Source: CALCHA01 sp035548175 (GTDB lineage: Bacteria; Planctomycetota; Phycisphaerae; WQYP01). Taken from it: DNA of 64,000 bases. A model generated the notes under the pieces. The model saw only the letters and a program-made list of their open reading frames with translations, searched no databases and had not been told where the DNA came from. Numbering within the stretch: position 1 is the stretch's first letter; the number at the start of each line of letters is the position of its first letter. The stretch spans positions 75,133 through 139,132 of the forward strand of contig DASZTO010000097.1 in assembly GCA_035548175.1 (NCBI GenBank), written 5' to 3'. A program made the position numbers and the translations under genes. Shown here one piece after another: positions 8,885 to 16,953 of this stretch.

Positions 8885-9144
8885 GCCCACCCCCTCCGAG
8901 GGGTGGGTCCACTGTGCCCCCGCGCCCCCAAACAAAATCCAAATTTTCTGGGAACCTTCTCCACCCTCCATCCGTTCTCTTATACGACCAGCGAGTGCCG
9001 CTGCGCATCGCCACGGTCCGGGAGAAGATCATGACCACCACCACACCCATTCCGCGCGCCCGCCATCAATCTCCCAACCCGCCCTCCGGCGCGCGCTCTC
9101 AATTTCATGCGCACCTTGCGCAAAACTTTCGCATCAATCAGCAC

Positions 9145-9160
9145 TTACACAAACGTGTAA
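9145..9160. promoter_or_regulatory. Palindrome TTACAC-N4-GTGTAA, possible operator
   Basis: A perfect 6-bp inverted repeat with a 4-base spacer, 120 bases upstream of the next gene. The size and symmetry fit a dimeric regulator site. No regulator gene adjoins it, so the assignment is only structural. Confidence 0.3.
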
Positions 9161-9279
9161 ATGAGCGCCTTGGTGCGCACCTGACGCCCCTCTTTCGTTG
9201 TTGTCCGCCCCTTTCATCTTCCGTCTTTCCAATTTCCTGCTACCATTCACCTTCCTCCCGCACACTCTCGAGGTGCCCT

Positions 9280-9810
9280 ATGTCCGCCCCCCGCAGCAGC
9301 CTCACCGCCAAAGGCCTCTGGCTCATCGGCCTTGGCCTCCTCGCCAACGCCGCCGTCAGCCTCTACACCCACGCCACCAACAAATCCTCCGACCTCTCCA
9401 TCGACCAGAAAGCACTCGCCCAGGCACTCGAATCCCCCAACCCCCAGGCCATGCTCGGCGCCCGCGGCATCTACATGATGCCCGCTCAAATCGGCCCCTC
9501 CTCCTTCGGCGCTTACCTCATGGACCTCGATTCCCAAACCATCGTCGTCTACCAGGTCGGCCTCGACGCCAACAACCTCCCCCGACGCCTCCACCTCCTC
9601 GCCGCGCGCAGCTTCCGCAATGATCGCTTCCTCGAAGACTGGAACACCGACACCCCCAACCCCACCGAAGTCCAGGCACTCGTCACCCAGCAGCGCCAGC
9701 GCAAAGCCCTCCAGAATCAAACCGGCCAGCCCACCGTCGATCAAACCCCGCCCCCCAGCGACCAAACCCCGCCGCCGCCTCCCATCAACGCCCCCGATCT
9801 CCCCAAATAA
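9280..9810 (+). CDS. Membrane-anchored protein with proline-rich tail, function unknown
   Basis: A 176-residue protein. The start at 9280 has GAGG 6 bases upstream and is followed by one transmembrane helix (about 8-26). The middle part alternates hydrophobic and polar residues (MLGARGIYMMPAQ, TIVVYQVGLDANN), suggesting a small beta-rich domain outside the membrane. The last 35 residues are Gln/Thr/Pro-rich with repeated DQTPPP. There is no recognisable family. It precedes the membrane-tethered HTH gene by 90 bases on the same strand and may share its transcript. Confidence 0.7.
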   Translation: MSAPRSSLTAKGLWLIGLGLLANAAVSLYTHATNKSSDLSIDQKALAQALESPNPQAMLGARGIYMMPAQIGPSSFGAYLMDLDSQTIVVYQVGLDANNLPRRLHLLAARSFRNDRFLEDWNTDTPNPTEVQALVTQQRQRKALQNQTGQPTVDQTPPPSDQTPPPPPINAPDLPK

Positions 9811-9900
9811 CGCAAATTTCAACTGGCCAACTCGCCTCCGCCCGGGTACAACTTACAGAAGCCTCTTCTCCCAAAACTCACCTCTCGAGGAGTACGCGTC

Positions 9901-10800
9901 ATGGCAAAAATGTTCTACACCAGCGATGAAGCCGCTCAAAAACTCAATATGTCCCAGGATGGCCTCAAAGACCTCGTCACCCAGAACCGCCTCCGCGAAT
10001 TCCGTGACGGCAACCGCGTCATGTTCAAAGTCGACCAGGTCGACAAGGTCGTCTCCGAACGACAGGCCGCCGAACAAAAGAAGACCGGAGACACCGGCCT
10101 CTCCGACTCCGGCATCGCACTCGCCCCCTCCGATTCCGCCGCCGGCGACGCCATCTCCCTCTCCGATACCGCCCACCCCACCGCCAAGGATGACACCGTC
10201 GCTGCCGCGCCGGGCCAGTCCGACTCCGGCGTCAAGGTCTTCGAGAGCGGTGAAATGAAAGCCGTCGACGCTTCCGCCCAAACCCAGATTCAACCCCCCA
10301 CCTCCGACTCCAGCGACCAGCTCTCCCTCGAAGGCGTCGGCTCCGGCTCCGGTCTCCTCGACCTCACCCGCGAATCCGATGACACCTCCCTGGGCGCTGA
10401 ACTTCTAGACGAAATTTATCCCGGCGGCGACGCCAAGGGTGAATCCGGCATCGCTTCCGCCTCCGGCATCTTCGAACAGGCCGGCGCCGGCGACGTCGGA
10501 AGCTCCACGGGCCTCGAAAATGTCGCCACCTCCGCACCCGTCGCCACCAGCCCCATGATTGCCGAAGTCGAAGCCGCCGATCCCTCCGCCGAAGCCTTCG
10601 GCGGCATGGCCTTCGCCTCCCTCATCGTCATGGTCGTCGGAATCATCGTCGTCGGTTCCTTCTTCCGCGGCTACAGCCCCCAATGGGTCGAAACCGTCAC
10701 CGCCAACACCACCAACCTCTTCATCTTCGCGGGCGCTCTCGTCCTCGTCTCCGCCATCCTCACCGGCATCGGCATGTTCATCGGCAAGGCCTCGCGCTAA
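9901..10800 (+). CDS. Membrane-tethered HTH protein (excisionase/MerR-type domain)
   Basis: A 299-residue protein with three parts. Residues about 4-55 form a winged HTH of the excisionase/MerR type (YTSDEAAQKLNMSQDGLKDL, then REFRDGNRVMFKVDQVDKV). Residues about 60-235 are a low-complexity linker rich in Ser, Asp, Ala and Gly. Two transmembrane helices follow (about 238-258 and 275-295). The HTH would face the cytoplasm from the inner membrane. GAGGAG lies 8 bases before the ATG. The gene ends in a 4-base overlap (CTAA) with the convergent bioF. The DNA target and signal are unknown, and the HTH could serve protein rather than DNA binding. Confidence 0.8.
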   Translation: MAKMFYTSDEAAQKLNMSQDGLKDLVTQNRLREFRDGNRVMFKVDQVDKVVSERQAAEQKKTGDTGLSDSGIALAPSDSAAGDAISLSDTAHPTAKDDTVAAAPGQSDSGVKVFESGEMKAVDASAQTQIQPPTSDSSDQLSLEGVGSGSGLLDLTRESDDTSLGAELLDEIYPGGDAKGESGIASASGIFEQAGAGDVGSSTGLENVATSAPVATSPMIAEVEAADPSAEAFGGMAFASLIVMVVGIIVVGSFFRGYSPQWVETVTANTTNLFIFAGALVLVSAILTGIGMFIGKASR

Positions 10801-12023
10801 CCCGCCACGCCCTTCGCCCGCAGCGCCCCCAGCCCCTCGAGCAACTGCTCGACCTGCCCATCGCTGTGCGTGGCCATCAAACTGATCCGCAGCCGCGCCG
10901 TCCCCGGCCCCACCGTCGGCGGCCGAATCGCCGGCACGTAAATCCCCCGCTCCCGTAAAAACGCCGCCGCCGCCAGCGCCTTCTCCGCCTCCCCTAAAAT
11001 CACCGGAATGATCGGCGTCCGCGAATCCCCGCAGTCAAACCCCAACTCCCGCAGCCGCCCCCGCACCCGCTCCGCCAGCCCCAGCACCCGCGCCCGCCGC
11101 CCCGGCTCGCGCTCCACGATCCGCAGCGCCGCCAGCCCCGCGGCCGCGCACGACGGAGGCAACGCCGTCGTGTAAATAAACGCCCGCCCCGCGTTGACCA
11201 GCGTCTCGATCACCGCCCGCGGCCCCGCCACAAAACCTCCCAGCGACCCGAGCGCCTTCGACAACGTCCCCACCGTCACCGCCACGCGCTCCTCCACGCC
11301 CTGCGCTTCCGCGAGTCCCGCCCCGCGCGACCCGAGCACCCCGGTCGCATGCGCCTCGTCGATCACCACCAGCGCCGCATGCCGTTCGGCCGCATCGCAC
11401 GCCGCCGACAAATCCGCGACATCGCCGTCCATGGAGAACACCGAATCCGTGACAAGAAACCGCAGCGCCGCGGAGGAGTTGAATCGCCCGAGCAATTCGG
11501 CGGCGCGGGAATATCGCCGATGCGGAAACGTGCGATGCTCGGCGCCGGAAAATTTCGCCGCGTCAAGGAGGCTCGCGTGGTTCAGTTTGTCGGAGACGAT
11601 CGCATCATGTTGGCCGGCGAAGGTGGTCAGCACCGCGAGGTTGGCCATGAAGCCGGTGGGAAAGAGGAGCGCCGCTTCCGCGCGTTTAAAGGCCGCCAGC
11701 GCCGATTCGAGATCGTGATGAAGCCGCAGCGAGCCGGCGACGAGGCGCGAAGCGCCGCTGCCGGCGCCCCAGCGTGCGGCCGCGTCGCGAGCGGCATCGA
11801 TCACTTCCGGGTCGGTGGCGAGGCCGAGGTAATTGTTGGTGCAGAACTGGACGAACTGACGCCCGTCGAGCGTGACCGTCGGCCCAGTGGCAGAGGCGAG
11901 CGGGTGCAGTTCGCGCAACAAGTGCGCATCGCGGCGGCCCTGGAGCGACTGGTCGAGCATGGCAAGCCAGGCGGCGCGGGCGCTAACGACCGGGGGCGGG
12001 GAGGTTTCCTTGGGAGCGTTCAT
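10797..12023 (-). CDS. bioF: 8-amino-7-oxononanoate synthase (KAPA synthase) or close alpha-oxoamine synthase
   Basis: Condenses pimeloyl-thioester with alanine in biotin synthesis. The 408-residue PLP enzyme has Lys256 in GTLSKALGS, Asp222/His225 in IDEAHATG, and His149 in LNHAS, all expected for alpha-oxoamine synthases. BioF is the best guess from length and motifs; glycine C-acetyltransferase (Kbl) is the main alternative, and no other bio gene is near. No SD precedes the ATG. Instead a perfect 11-bp tandem duplication abuts it (12024-12045). The strand composition flips in the middle of this gene, near 11450: the 3' half is C-rich and the 5' half G-rich on the + strand. Confidence 0.85.
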   Translation of the reverse strand: MNAPKETSPPPVVSARAAWLAMLDQSLQGRRDAHLLRELHPLASATGPTVTLDGRQFVQFCTNNYLGLATDPEVIDAARDAAARWGAGSGASRLVAGSLRLHHDLESALAAFKRAEAALLFPTGFMANLAVLTTFAGQHDAIVSDKLNHASLLDAAKFSGAEHRTFPHRRYSRAAELLGRFNSSAALRFLVTDSVFSMDGDVADLSAACDAAERHAALVVIDEAHATGVLGSRGAGLAEAQGVEERVAVTVGTLSKALGSLGGFVAGPRAVIETLVNAGRAFIYTTALPPSCAAAGLAALRIVEREPGRRARVLGLAERVRGRLRELGFDCGDSRTPIIPVILGEAEKALAAAAFLRERGIYVPAIRPPTVGPGTARLRISLMATHSDGQVEQLLEGLGALRAKGVAG

Positions 12024-12045
12024 ACCGAGGGCGAACCGAGGGCGA
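12024..12045 (-). repeat. 11-bp tandem duplication at the bioF start
   Basis: Two perfect copies of ACCGAGGGCGA (+ strand) at 12024-12034 and 12035-12045 touch the bioF start codon. They occupy the place where an RBS would normally be. Confidence 0.7.
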
Positions 12046-12056
12046 AACCGGGGGGC

Positions 12057-12084
12057 AAAAAAAGCACCCCGGCACGGGCCGGGG
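12057..12084 (-). terminator. Intrinsic terminator after the HU gene
   Basis: On the minus strand the perfect 7-bp stem CCCCGGC/GCCGGGG (12067-12073 with 12078-12084, loop of 4) is followed by TGC and seven Ts. It lies 42 bases after the HU stop codon and before bioF, so the two are separate transcripts. Confidence 0.85.
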
Positions 12085-12125
12085 CGGGTCTGTGTCGATC
12101 GATAAGTGCGGTGAGGGCAGGCAGT

Positions 12126-12476
12126 TCAGGCCTTGACGCCGGCGGTTTCGGGCTGGCCATCGCGACCGGCGTGGACGGCCTGGGCGTCGGCGATTTCCTG
12201 CATTTTCAGTTTCATGAGCCGGCCCACTTTGAACTTGACGGTGCGCTTGGAGGGCACCGGAACGCGCTCCATGGTCTTGGGGTTCTGGGCGATGCGGGCG
12301 GCGCGCTGCTTGCACTCAAAGACGCCGAAGTCTCGAAACTCCAAGCGGTTGCCGCGACCGAGTTCGGCAATCACCTCGTCGAGGAACTGCTGGGTGACGC
12401 GTTTGACGATCACCCGTTTGACATCGAGACGTTCGGCGATGCGATCCACCAGTTCCTTTTTGGTCACCGTTGCCAT
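12126..12476 (-). CDS. hup: HU/IHF-family DNA-binding protein
   Basis: A small basic architectural protein that bends and compacts DNA as a dimer. The 116 residues start with TKKELVDRIAERL, followed by the family signature GRGNRLEFRDFGVFECKQRAAR around 40-61 and the DNA-binding beta arm with the conserved NPKT at about 65-68. It is about 25 residues longer than a minimal HU, with a hydrophilic C-terminal tail. An AGGA lies 5 bases before the ATG. It is monocistronic with its own terminator. Confidence 0.93.
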   Translation of the reverse strand: MATVTKKELVDRIAERLDVKRVIVKRVTQQFLDEVIAELGRGNRLEFRDFGVFECKQRAARIAQNPKTMERVPVPSKRTVKFKVGRLMKLKMQEIADAQAVHAGRDGQPETAGVKA

Positions 12477-12714
12477 GTTCTTCCTTTTCCTGCCCCCGGC
12501 GTCAGGGAGAGAAATGCCTACCCGCGCGAAGCAAGTCAGGCTCCCAGTCCCACGAGCGCCTATGACCTGTCCGTTGCGCGATTAGTCTCCGGGGATGGCG
12601 GTATCATCCTCTTTCGGCCTCACGCCGTCAAGATGTGACTGGACAAACGGTTCTGGCGGTGCTCCGCGGCAGGGAAAGGGGGGGGACCCGTGTGTCGCAA
12701 ACGGAGAAAAGGCT

Positions 12715-13077
12715 TCAGGGGAGGGTGACGCCCTGGCGGACGACCCAGCGGTAGCGGAAGCCGACCCCGTCCGGGCTGGAGATGTTCTGGGCGTCGTAGT
12801 CGAAGATCGTGAATGCGGAGGCTTGATAGAGGGTTTCCGGGCCGTAGACGACCTTTTCGGGGCGGGGGAAGAAGAGGTCTTCGTCGGCATCGGCGAGGAC
12901 GGCAAAGGGGTTGATGGGCCGGGCAGCGGGCGTGCGGGCGAGTGCCGTGGCGGGGACATAGAAGGGCGGTGCCGGCGGCTCGGCGGAAGCGCGGGCGGCC
13001 GGCGTGGGATGCACGGGCTGGGTGGCGCAACCGGCGAAGGTCAGCAGGAGGAATGCAGGGAAAAGAGGGTATCGCAT
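12715..13077 (-). CDS. Small lipoprotein, function unknown
   Basis: A 120-residue protein beginning with a lipoprotein signal, lipobox FAGC (Cys17). The mature part is Pro/Ala-rich at first and then has an aromatic, probably beta-structured C-terminal half (ASAFTIFDYDAQN, GFRYRWVVRQG). The start at 13077 is chosen over an upstream ATG because it begins the signal peptide. No family is recognised. About 240 bases separate it from the HU gene, and I see nothing in that gap. Confidence 0.7.
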   Translation of the reverse strand: MRYPLFPAFLLLTFAGCATQPVHPTPAARASAEPPAPPFYVPATALARTPAARPINPFAVLADADEDLFFPRPEKVVYGPETLYQASAFTIFDYDAQNISSPDGVGFRYRWVVRQGVTLP

Positions 13078-13274
13078 AGCGGCCAGTCTCCACTGGAGCC
13101 AGCGCAACGGATGTGCCTCAGGATGTCCGAGAATAGCGGTGAAATCAGTAGTGGGAGGGGGCGGGTTGTAGCGGCGCGCGGCGGAAAAACCACACGAGGG
13201 CGAACCGCGTGGTGTGGCAGCATCACGGGGTGGACAAGAGGGTTGTGCGTTGCTGGTGCTGGGGTGGCGGGCGA

Positions 13275-14015
13275 TCAGGCTTCGCTGGTTTCGCCGATGG
13301 AGTCGTCGATGGGTTCGGCTTTGGGGAGGAATTCGGCGTTGACGGCGCGCTCGGCGAGCTGGTCGAGGATGGCCAGCAGGGGTTCTCGTTCGAGTTCGTA
13401 ATCGTCGAATTTGGCTTGTCGGACGGCGTTGGAGGGATCGGTGTAGGTGATGTCGACGATGCCGGTGGATTTCCAGCGGGAATTATCGACGACGGTGATG
13501 CTGGTCCAGGGGATGGTGATGCCGGGGGCGGGCGAGACGGAGTCGGGCTGTGCGATGGCGCGGCGAGCCTGGCAGTGGAAGAACCACCAGAGGGCGGCGA
13601 GGACTGCGAGGGCGAGGCCGGCCACAATGACTTTCTGCGTCGCAATGTCGCTGGCGCTATGCCAGCCGTCGACTTTGGCGATGGAAGCGATGTCGGTCAT
13701 TTTGGCGCGGGCTTCAGAAGATTCGGCGCTCCAGCCTTTCCAGGCGTTGAGTTCGGAGTCGTAGATGGCGACGGAATTGTTGCTGGGCGAGATGCCCTTC
13801 ATGTAGGCGACGAGCTGGTCATCCTGCTGGGGATAGCGGACGAAGGCGTCGTAGGTGAACCAGCCGAAGAAGGCGAGGCACATGAGGATGATGAGGATAT
13901 TTTTGTTGCGGACGCCGGCGGAGGCGCGGGCGATGAGGGGGAAGGAGGGCGGCGCGGGGGGCTGGGCGGGCGTGACGGGCGCGGGGGGCTGGGGATCGGC
14001 GGGAGGCTGGGACAT
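13275..14015 (-). CDS. Two-TM membrane protein with proline-rich N-terminus, function unknown
   Basis: 246 residues: a cytoplasmic-type Pro/Ala-rich N-terminus (1-25), a first TM helix (about 38-58), a soluble loop of about 65 residues, a second TM helix (about 127-146), and an acidic C-terminal domain of about 100 residues with regular beta-type spacing (GITIPWTSITVVD, STGIVDITYTD). TTGGAG lies 8 bases before the ATG. No family is recognised. The upstream neighbour, a 69-residue gene, is on the same strand 107 bases away. Confidence 0.75.
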   Translation of the reverse strand: MSQPPADPQPPAPVTPAQPPAPPSFPLIARASAGVRNKNILIILMCLAFFGWFTYDAFVRYPQQDDQLVAYMKGISPSNNSVAIYDSELNAWKGWSAESSEARAKMTDIASIAKVDGWHSASDIATQKVIVAGLALAVLAALWWFFHCQARRAIAQPDSVSPAPGITIPWTSITVVDNSRWKSTGIVDITYTDPSNAVRQAKFDDYELEREPLLAILDQLAERAVNAEFLPKAEPIDDSIGETSEA

Positions 14016-14122
14016 GCTGGCGGCTCCAAGAGAGGGCGAGGAAGAAGAAAGATCGGCGTGATGGGGGAGGTCTCTTTCGGGAAAACCGGCCGGCGCGGGG
14101 GTTTATTGCGGAGAAAAGGGGA

Positions 14123-14332
14123 TCACTCCGGATAGCGGGAGTTGTTGAAGATGAGGCCCCAGAAGACATTTTTGAGGCGTTCGGAGAACTGGGTCTTGCC
14201 GACGGGATGCATGGGGATCCACTCGACGTGGTCGGGGTGACGGAGTCCCCACTCGATGAAGCGGGAGGTGTCGTCGAGCATCTGCTGTCGCCACTGCTCG
14301 TGGTTGATGTAAACGGGTCGACGGTAAGCCAT
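14123..14332 (-). CDS. Small protein (69 aa), function unknown
   Basis: A short soluble-looking protein rich in Trp, His and Arg, starting MAYRRPVYIN. The reading frame is open far upstream, but composition and residue content become normal only from the ATG at 14332. There is no strong SD. It is divergent from the gene at 14446. I do not recognise it. Confidence 0.5.
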   Translation of the reverse strand: MAYRRPVYINHEQWRQQMLDDTSRFIEWGLRHPDHVEWIPMHPVGKTQFSERLKNVFWGLIFNNSRYPE

Positions 14333-14445
14333 GGAAGCCCCGGAAAGCGTTGGGGAGATTATAGGCGGGAGCGGGGAAGGGAGTGAACCCGGAGGGGTGC
14401 GGGGCGTAGAAGGTGTGGGGTCGTTGCGGGAGGAAGGGAGGCCGT

Positions 14446-14727
14446 ATGAGGAGGTTGGCATGTGTGGTATTTGCGGTGGCGATGGCGGCGGGGGCGTGGC
14501 CGGCGCGGGCGTGTTTGAACGATCGGTACACGGAGATGGCGGAGAAGGAATTTCGGTCGCGGTATGAGGCGCCGGCGCGGGAGGCGTCGCGGCGGGATGA
14601 GCCGATGGTGGCGGGCGTGAATGTGTGGGGGGCGGGTGCGGCGATGGTGGGGGCGGGGCTGACGGCGAGCGGGATGTGGGTGCAGTTGCGGGGGCGTGCG
14701 GCGGCGCGGGAAAGGAGGAGGGCATGA
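14446..14727 (+). CDS. Small exported/membrane protein (93 aa), function unknown
   Basis: Begins with a signal peptide ending at ARA before Cys23. A polar segment follows, then a Gly/Ala-rich hydrophobic helix (about 57-80) and a strongly basic tail. A GGGAGGAAGGGAGG run gives a strong RBS. Its stop overlaps the start of the next gene (ATGA), so the two are translationally coupled and probably work together. Confidence 0.7.
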   Translation: MRRLACVVFAVAMAAGAWPARACLNDRYTEMAEKEFRSRYEAPAREASRRDEPMVAGVNVWGAGAAMVGAGLTASGMWVQLRGRAAARERRRA

Positions 14728-16280
14728 GCACGGTGGATCGGTGTGTGCGCGTGGGATTGTTGTGCGTGCTGGGAACGATCATTGGGCCGCTGGCGACATG
14801 CGGGAATTTCATTCCGCTGGGGTCGCGGCGGGCGGTGCATGGGATGGCGTATACGGTGCCGAAGTTTCCGGGGGGGACGAGCCTGCGGATGGCGATGGTG
14901 CATGATGTGCTGGACGAGCGGTATCTGGTGCATGGGGAGGCGTGGAATCGGGAGCAGTCGCGGGTGGCGCGCGGGGTGATCGCGGCGTGGGGGGACAGCG
15001 GCGGGACGCCACCGGAGAAGGTGCTGGAGGCGATGGATGATCTGGCGGTGGCGGAGATTCATCTGCATGAGGAGGTGGAGGCGGCGGCGGTGATGCGGCG
15101 GAAACTGGCGTTGTTGTCGGCGCGGATAGAGGCGACGGCGGCGGCGGTGCAGACGCCTGGCGAGGGCGATGTTCCGGCGGAGGAGGCGGCTTACGAGCGA
15201 TTGGTCGACGCGCCGCCGCTGGCGCCGGCGGAGTATCAGCGGTACACGGCGGAGGCGAATCTGGGGACGGCGATGATTCACTACGCCTTTGCCGGCGCGA
15301 TGCGTGGGGATGCGGGGCTGCGGGGGATGTTGGCGGAGGGAGCGGAGCACATTGAGGAAGCGGTGCGGATCAATCCGCGGGCGCACTTTGGGCGTGAGCA
15401 GTGGCAGGCGCTGGCGGTGCGGCATTTTCTGGCGGCGGCGCAGGATCCGCGGTGGCTGACGCGCTTCACGGTGGCGGGGGAGTCGTTGGAGGAAGAACCA
15501 GCGAACGGTTCCCCGGCGGAAAGGTATCCGATGATTCCGGATGTGCCGGATTCGGTGATTTCGGCGGATAAGCGTTTCGGTTGGCGGCAGGGGATTGCGC
15601 GCGTGTTCGTCGATCCGGAATGGGGGAGCCGGACAGGGTGCGCGTTCGCGGAGGTGGCGTTTGATGAGCCGGTGCTGGCGATCATCGGGATGTGGACGCT
15701 GGGCGGCGGTCCCAACGCCCATTTTGCGTTGGCACTGGGGCGGCTGATGGAGGAGGTGGGGCAGCGGGAGATTGCGTGGGAGGGATATGAGCGGGCGGTG
15801 GAATTGGCGGGCGAGGACGGGACGGGGTTTTCGGGGGATGCGGCGGTGGGGAAGTTTCTCGTGGGGTATTGCCGGCAGCGGCAGGCGGCCATTGCGCGGA
15901 AGGAATCGAGCGATCCGTCGGCGTGGGAGGCGGAGATGCGGCGGCGGCATCAGGGGGAACTGGCGTGGGGGCAGGCGTATCAGCGGGAGTACCAGGCGTA
16001 TGAGGCGGGGGAGATCGCGGCCGGCAGGGCGCGCGCCGGCGTGGTGGATTATGCGGCATTCTTCCAGGGGCGGCCGGCGATCGCGTCGGCGGCGGGGCTG
16101 GCGGACGATCTGGTGGTCACCTACACGGCACCGCAGCGCTGGGGGGATGTCGTGCCGGGGGTGCTGGTGGGGATTGGGGTGTGTTTGTGGGCGGATGTAT
16201 GGGATCAGCGGCGGCGGGCGCGGAAGGGGCGTGTGGGGAAAACCGATTGCGTTCCACGGCGGGGGATGTCGCGGATATGA
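14724..16280 (+). CDS. Large membrane-anchored helical-repeat protein, function unknown
   Basis: A 518-residue protein with an N-terminal membrane segment (about 8-30), a long Ala/Glu-rich region of paired helices resembling degenerate TPR repeats (for example ANLGTAMIHYAFAG, AHFALALGRLMEEVG, REIAWEGYERAVEL), and a second hydrophobic helix near the C-terminus (about 468-490) ending in a basic tail. AAAGGAGGAGG precedes the overlapping start. The repeats suggest a protein-binding scaffold on the outer face of the inner membrane, but that is inference and no domain family is certain. Confidence 0.75.
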   Translation: MSTVDRCVRVGLLCVLGTIIGPLATCGNFIPLGSRRAVHGMAYTVPKFPGGTSLRMAMVHDVLDERYLVHGEAWNREQSRVARGVIAAWGDSGGTPPEKVLEAMDDLAVAEIHLHEEVEAAAVMRRKLALLSARIEATAAAVQTPGEGDVPAEEAAYERLVDAPPLAPAEYQRYTAEANLGTAMIHYAFAGAMRGDAGLRGMLAEGAEHIEEAVRINPRAHFGREQWQALAVRHFLAAAQDPRWLTRFTVAGESLEEEPANGSPAERYPMIPDVPDSVISADKRFGWRQGIARVFVDPEWGSRTGCAFAEVAFDEPVLAIIGMWTLGGGPNAHFALALGRLMEEVGQREIAWEGYERAVELAGEDGTGFSGDAAVGKFLVGYCRQRQAAIARKESSDPSAWEAEMRRRHQGELAWGQAYQREYQAYEAGEIAAGRARAGVVDYAAFFQGRPAIASAAGLADDLVVTYTAPQRWGDVVPGVLVGIGVCLWADVWDQRRRARKGRVGKTDCVPRRGMSRI

Positions 16281-16327
16281 TTGAGGGTGGGAGTGTTGGG
16301 GCGCCGGTTGCTGCGCGAGAGGTTTGT

Positions 16328-16879
16328 ATGGAATCGCCGTTGGTTGGCAAGGTGCTGGTGGCATCGCCGCAGTTGCTGGATCCGAATTTTGCGCGGTCGG
16401 TGGTGCTGGTGGTGCAGCATGATGCGAAGGGGGCGATGGGGCTGGTGTTAAATCGGCCGCTGGAGACGAGCGTGGGGGAGGCGTGGTCGCAGGTGTCGGC
16501 GGTGCCTTATGACAATGGGGATCCGCTGTTTCAGGGCGGTCCGGTGGAGGGGCCGCTGATGGTGATCCATCATGATGCGGCGCGTGGGCAGATCGAGGTA
16601 TTGCCGCGGGTGTATTTGTCATCCGATGCGGATGCGGTGCGGGGGCTGGTGGCGGATGCGACGGAGCCGATGAAATTTTTCGTGGGGTATTCGGGGTGGA
16701 CGGCGATGCAGTTGGAGTCGGAGCTGGCGGAGGGGGCGTGGCATGTGGCGCTGATCGAGGCGGAGCATGTGCTGGAGACGCCGCCGGCGTTGTGGGAGCA
16801 GATGGTGCGGCATGCGCGCAAGGCGGTGGGTCCGGCGGTGGATCCGAAGCTGATCCCGCCGGATCCTTCGGTGAATTGA
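16328..16879 (+). CDS. yqgE: YqgE/AlgH family protein (DUF179)
   Basis: A 183-residue soluble protein. Family hallmarks are LVGKVLVASPQLLDPNFARS at the N-terminus, GAMGLVLNRPLE, the FQGGPVEGPL loop and FVGYSGWTAMQLESEL. The biochemical role is not established; the family has been linked to regulation (AlgH in Pseudomonas). The start at 16328 matches the conserved N-terminus and has GAGAGG just upstream. An earlier in-frame ATG gives no similarity. It is the first of three + strand genes whose gaps carry heptamer arrays. Confidence 0.9.
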   Translation: MESPLVGKVLVASPQLLDPNFARSVVLVVQHDAKGAMGLVLNRPLETSVGEAWSQVSAVPYDNGDPLFQGGPVEGPLMVIHHDAARGQIEVLPRVYLSSDADAVRGLVADATEPMKFFVGYSGWTAMQLESELAEGAWHVALIEAEHVLETPPALWEQMVRHARKAVGPAVDPKLIPPDPSVN

Positions 16880-16914
16880 GTAGTCAGTAGTCAGTAGTCA
16901 GTAGCCAGAAGACG
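16880..16914 (+). repeat. Heptamer array B (5 units)
   Basis: Three GTAGTCA units, then GTAGCCA and GAAGACG. The array starts on the base right after the yqgE stop codon and ends 39 bases before the kdsD start. It has the same orientation relative to the upstream gene as arrays A, C and D. Confidence 0.85.
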
Positions 16915-16953
16915 GGAGTTTCTCGGGGGCGGGGGATGGGGTATCTTTAAGGG

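Larger units (their letters stand above)
8823..9279. other. Divergent intergenic region with promoter and operator candidates
   Basis: A 457-base region between the cysteine synthase (-) and the next + gene. It holds the promoter-like pair at 8857-8884, an ATTCC-N7-GGAAT inverted repeat at 8851-8867 overlapping its -10 box, and a TTACAC-N4-GTGTAA palindrome at 9145-9160. The open frames crossing it have poor composition and no RBS. Confidence 0.45.

Noticed and set aside
14103..16622. 839-codon open frame on the minus strand
   Set aside because: It is antisense to the coupled genes at 14446-16280 and yqgE, has no RBS or recognisable domain, and has a Pro/Arg/His-rich composition produced by GC-rich shadow reading.
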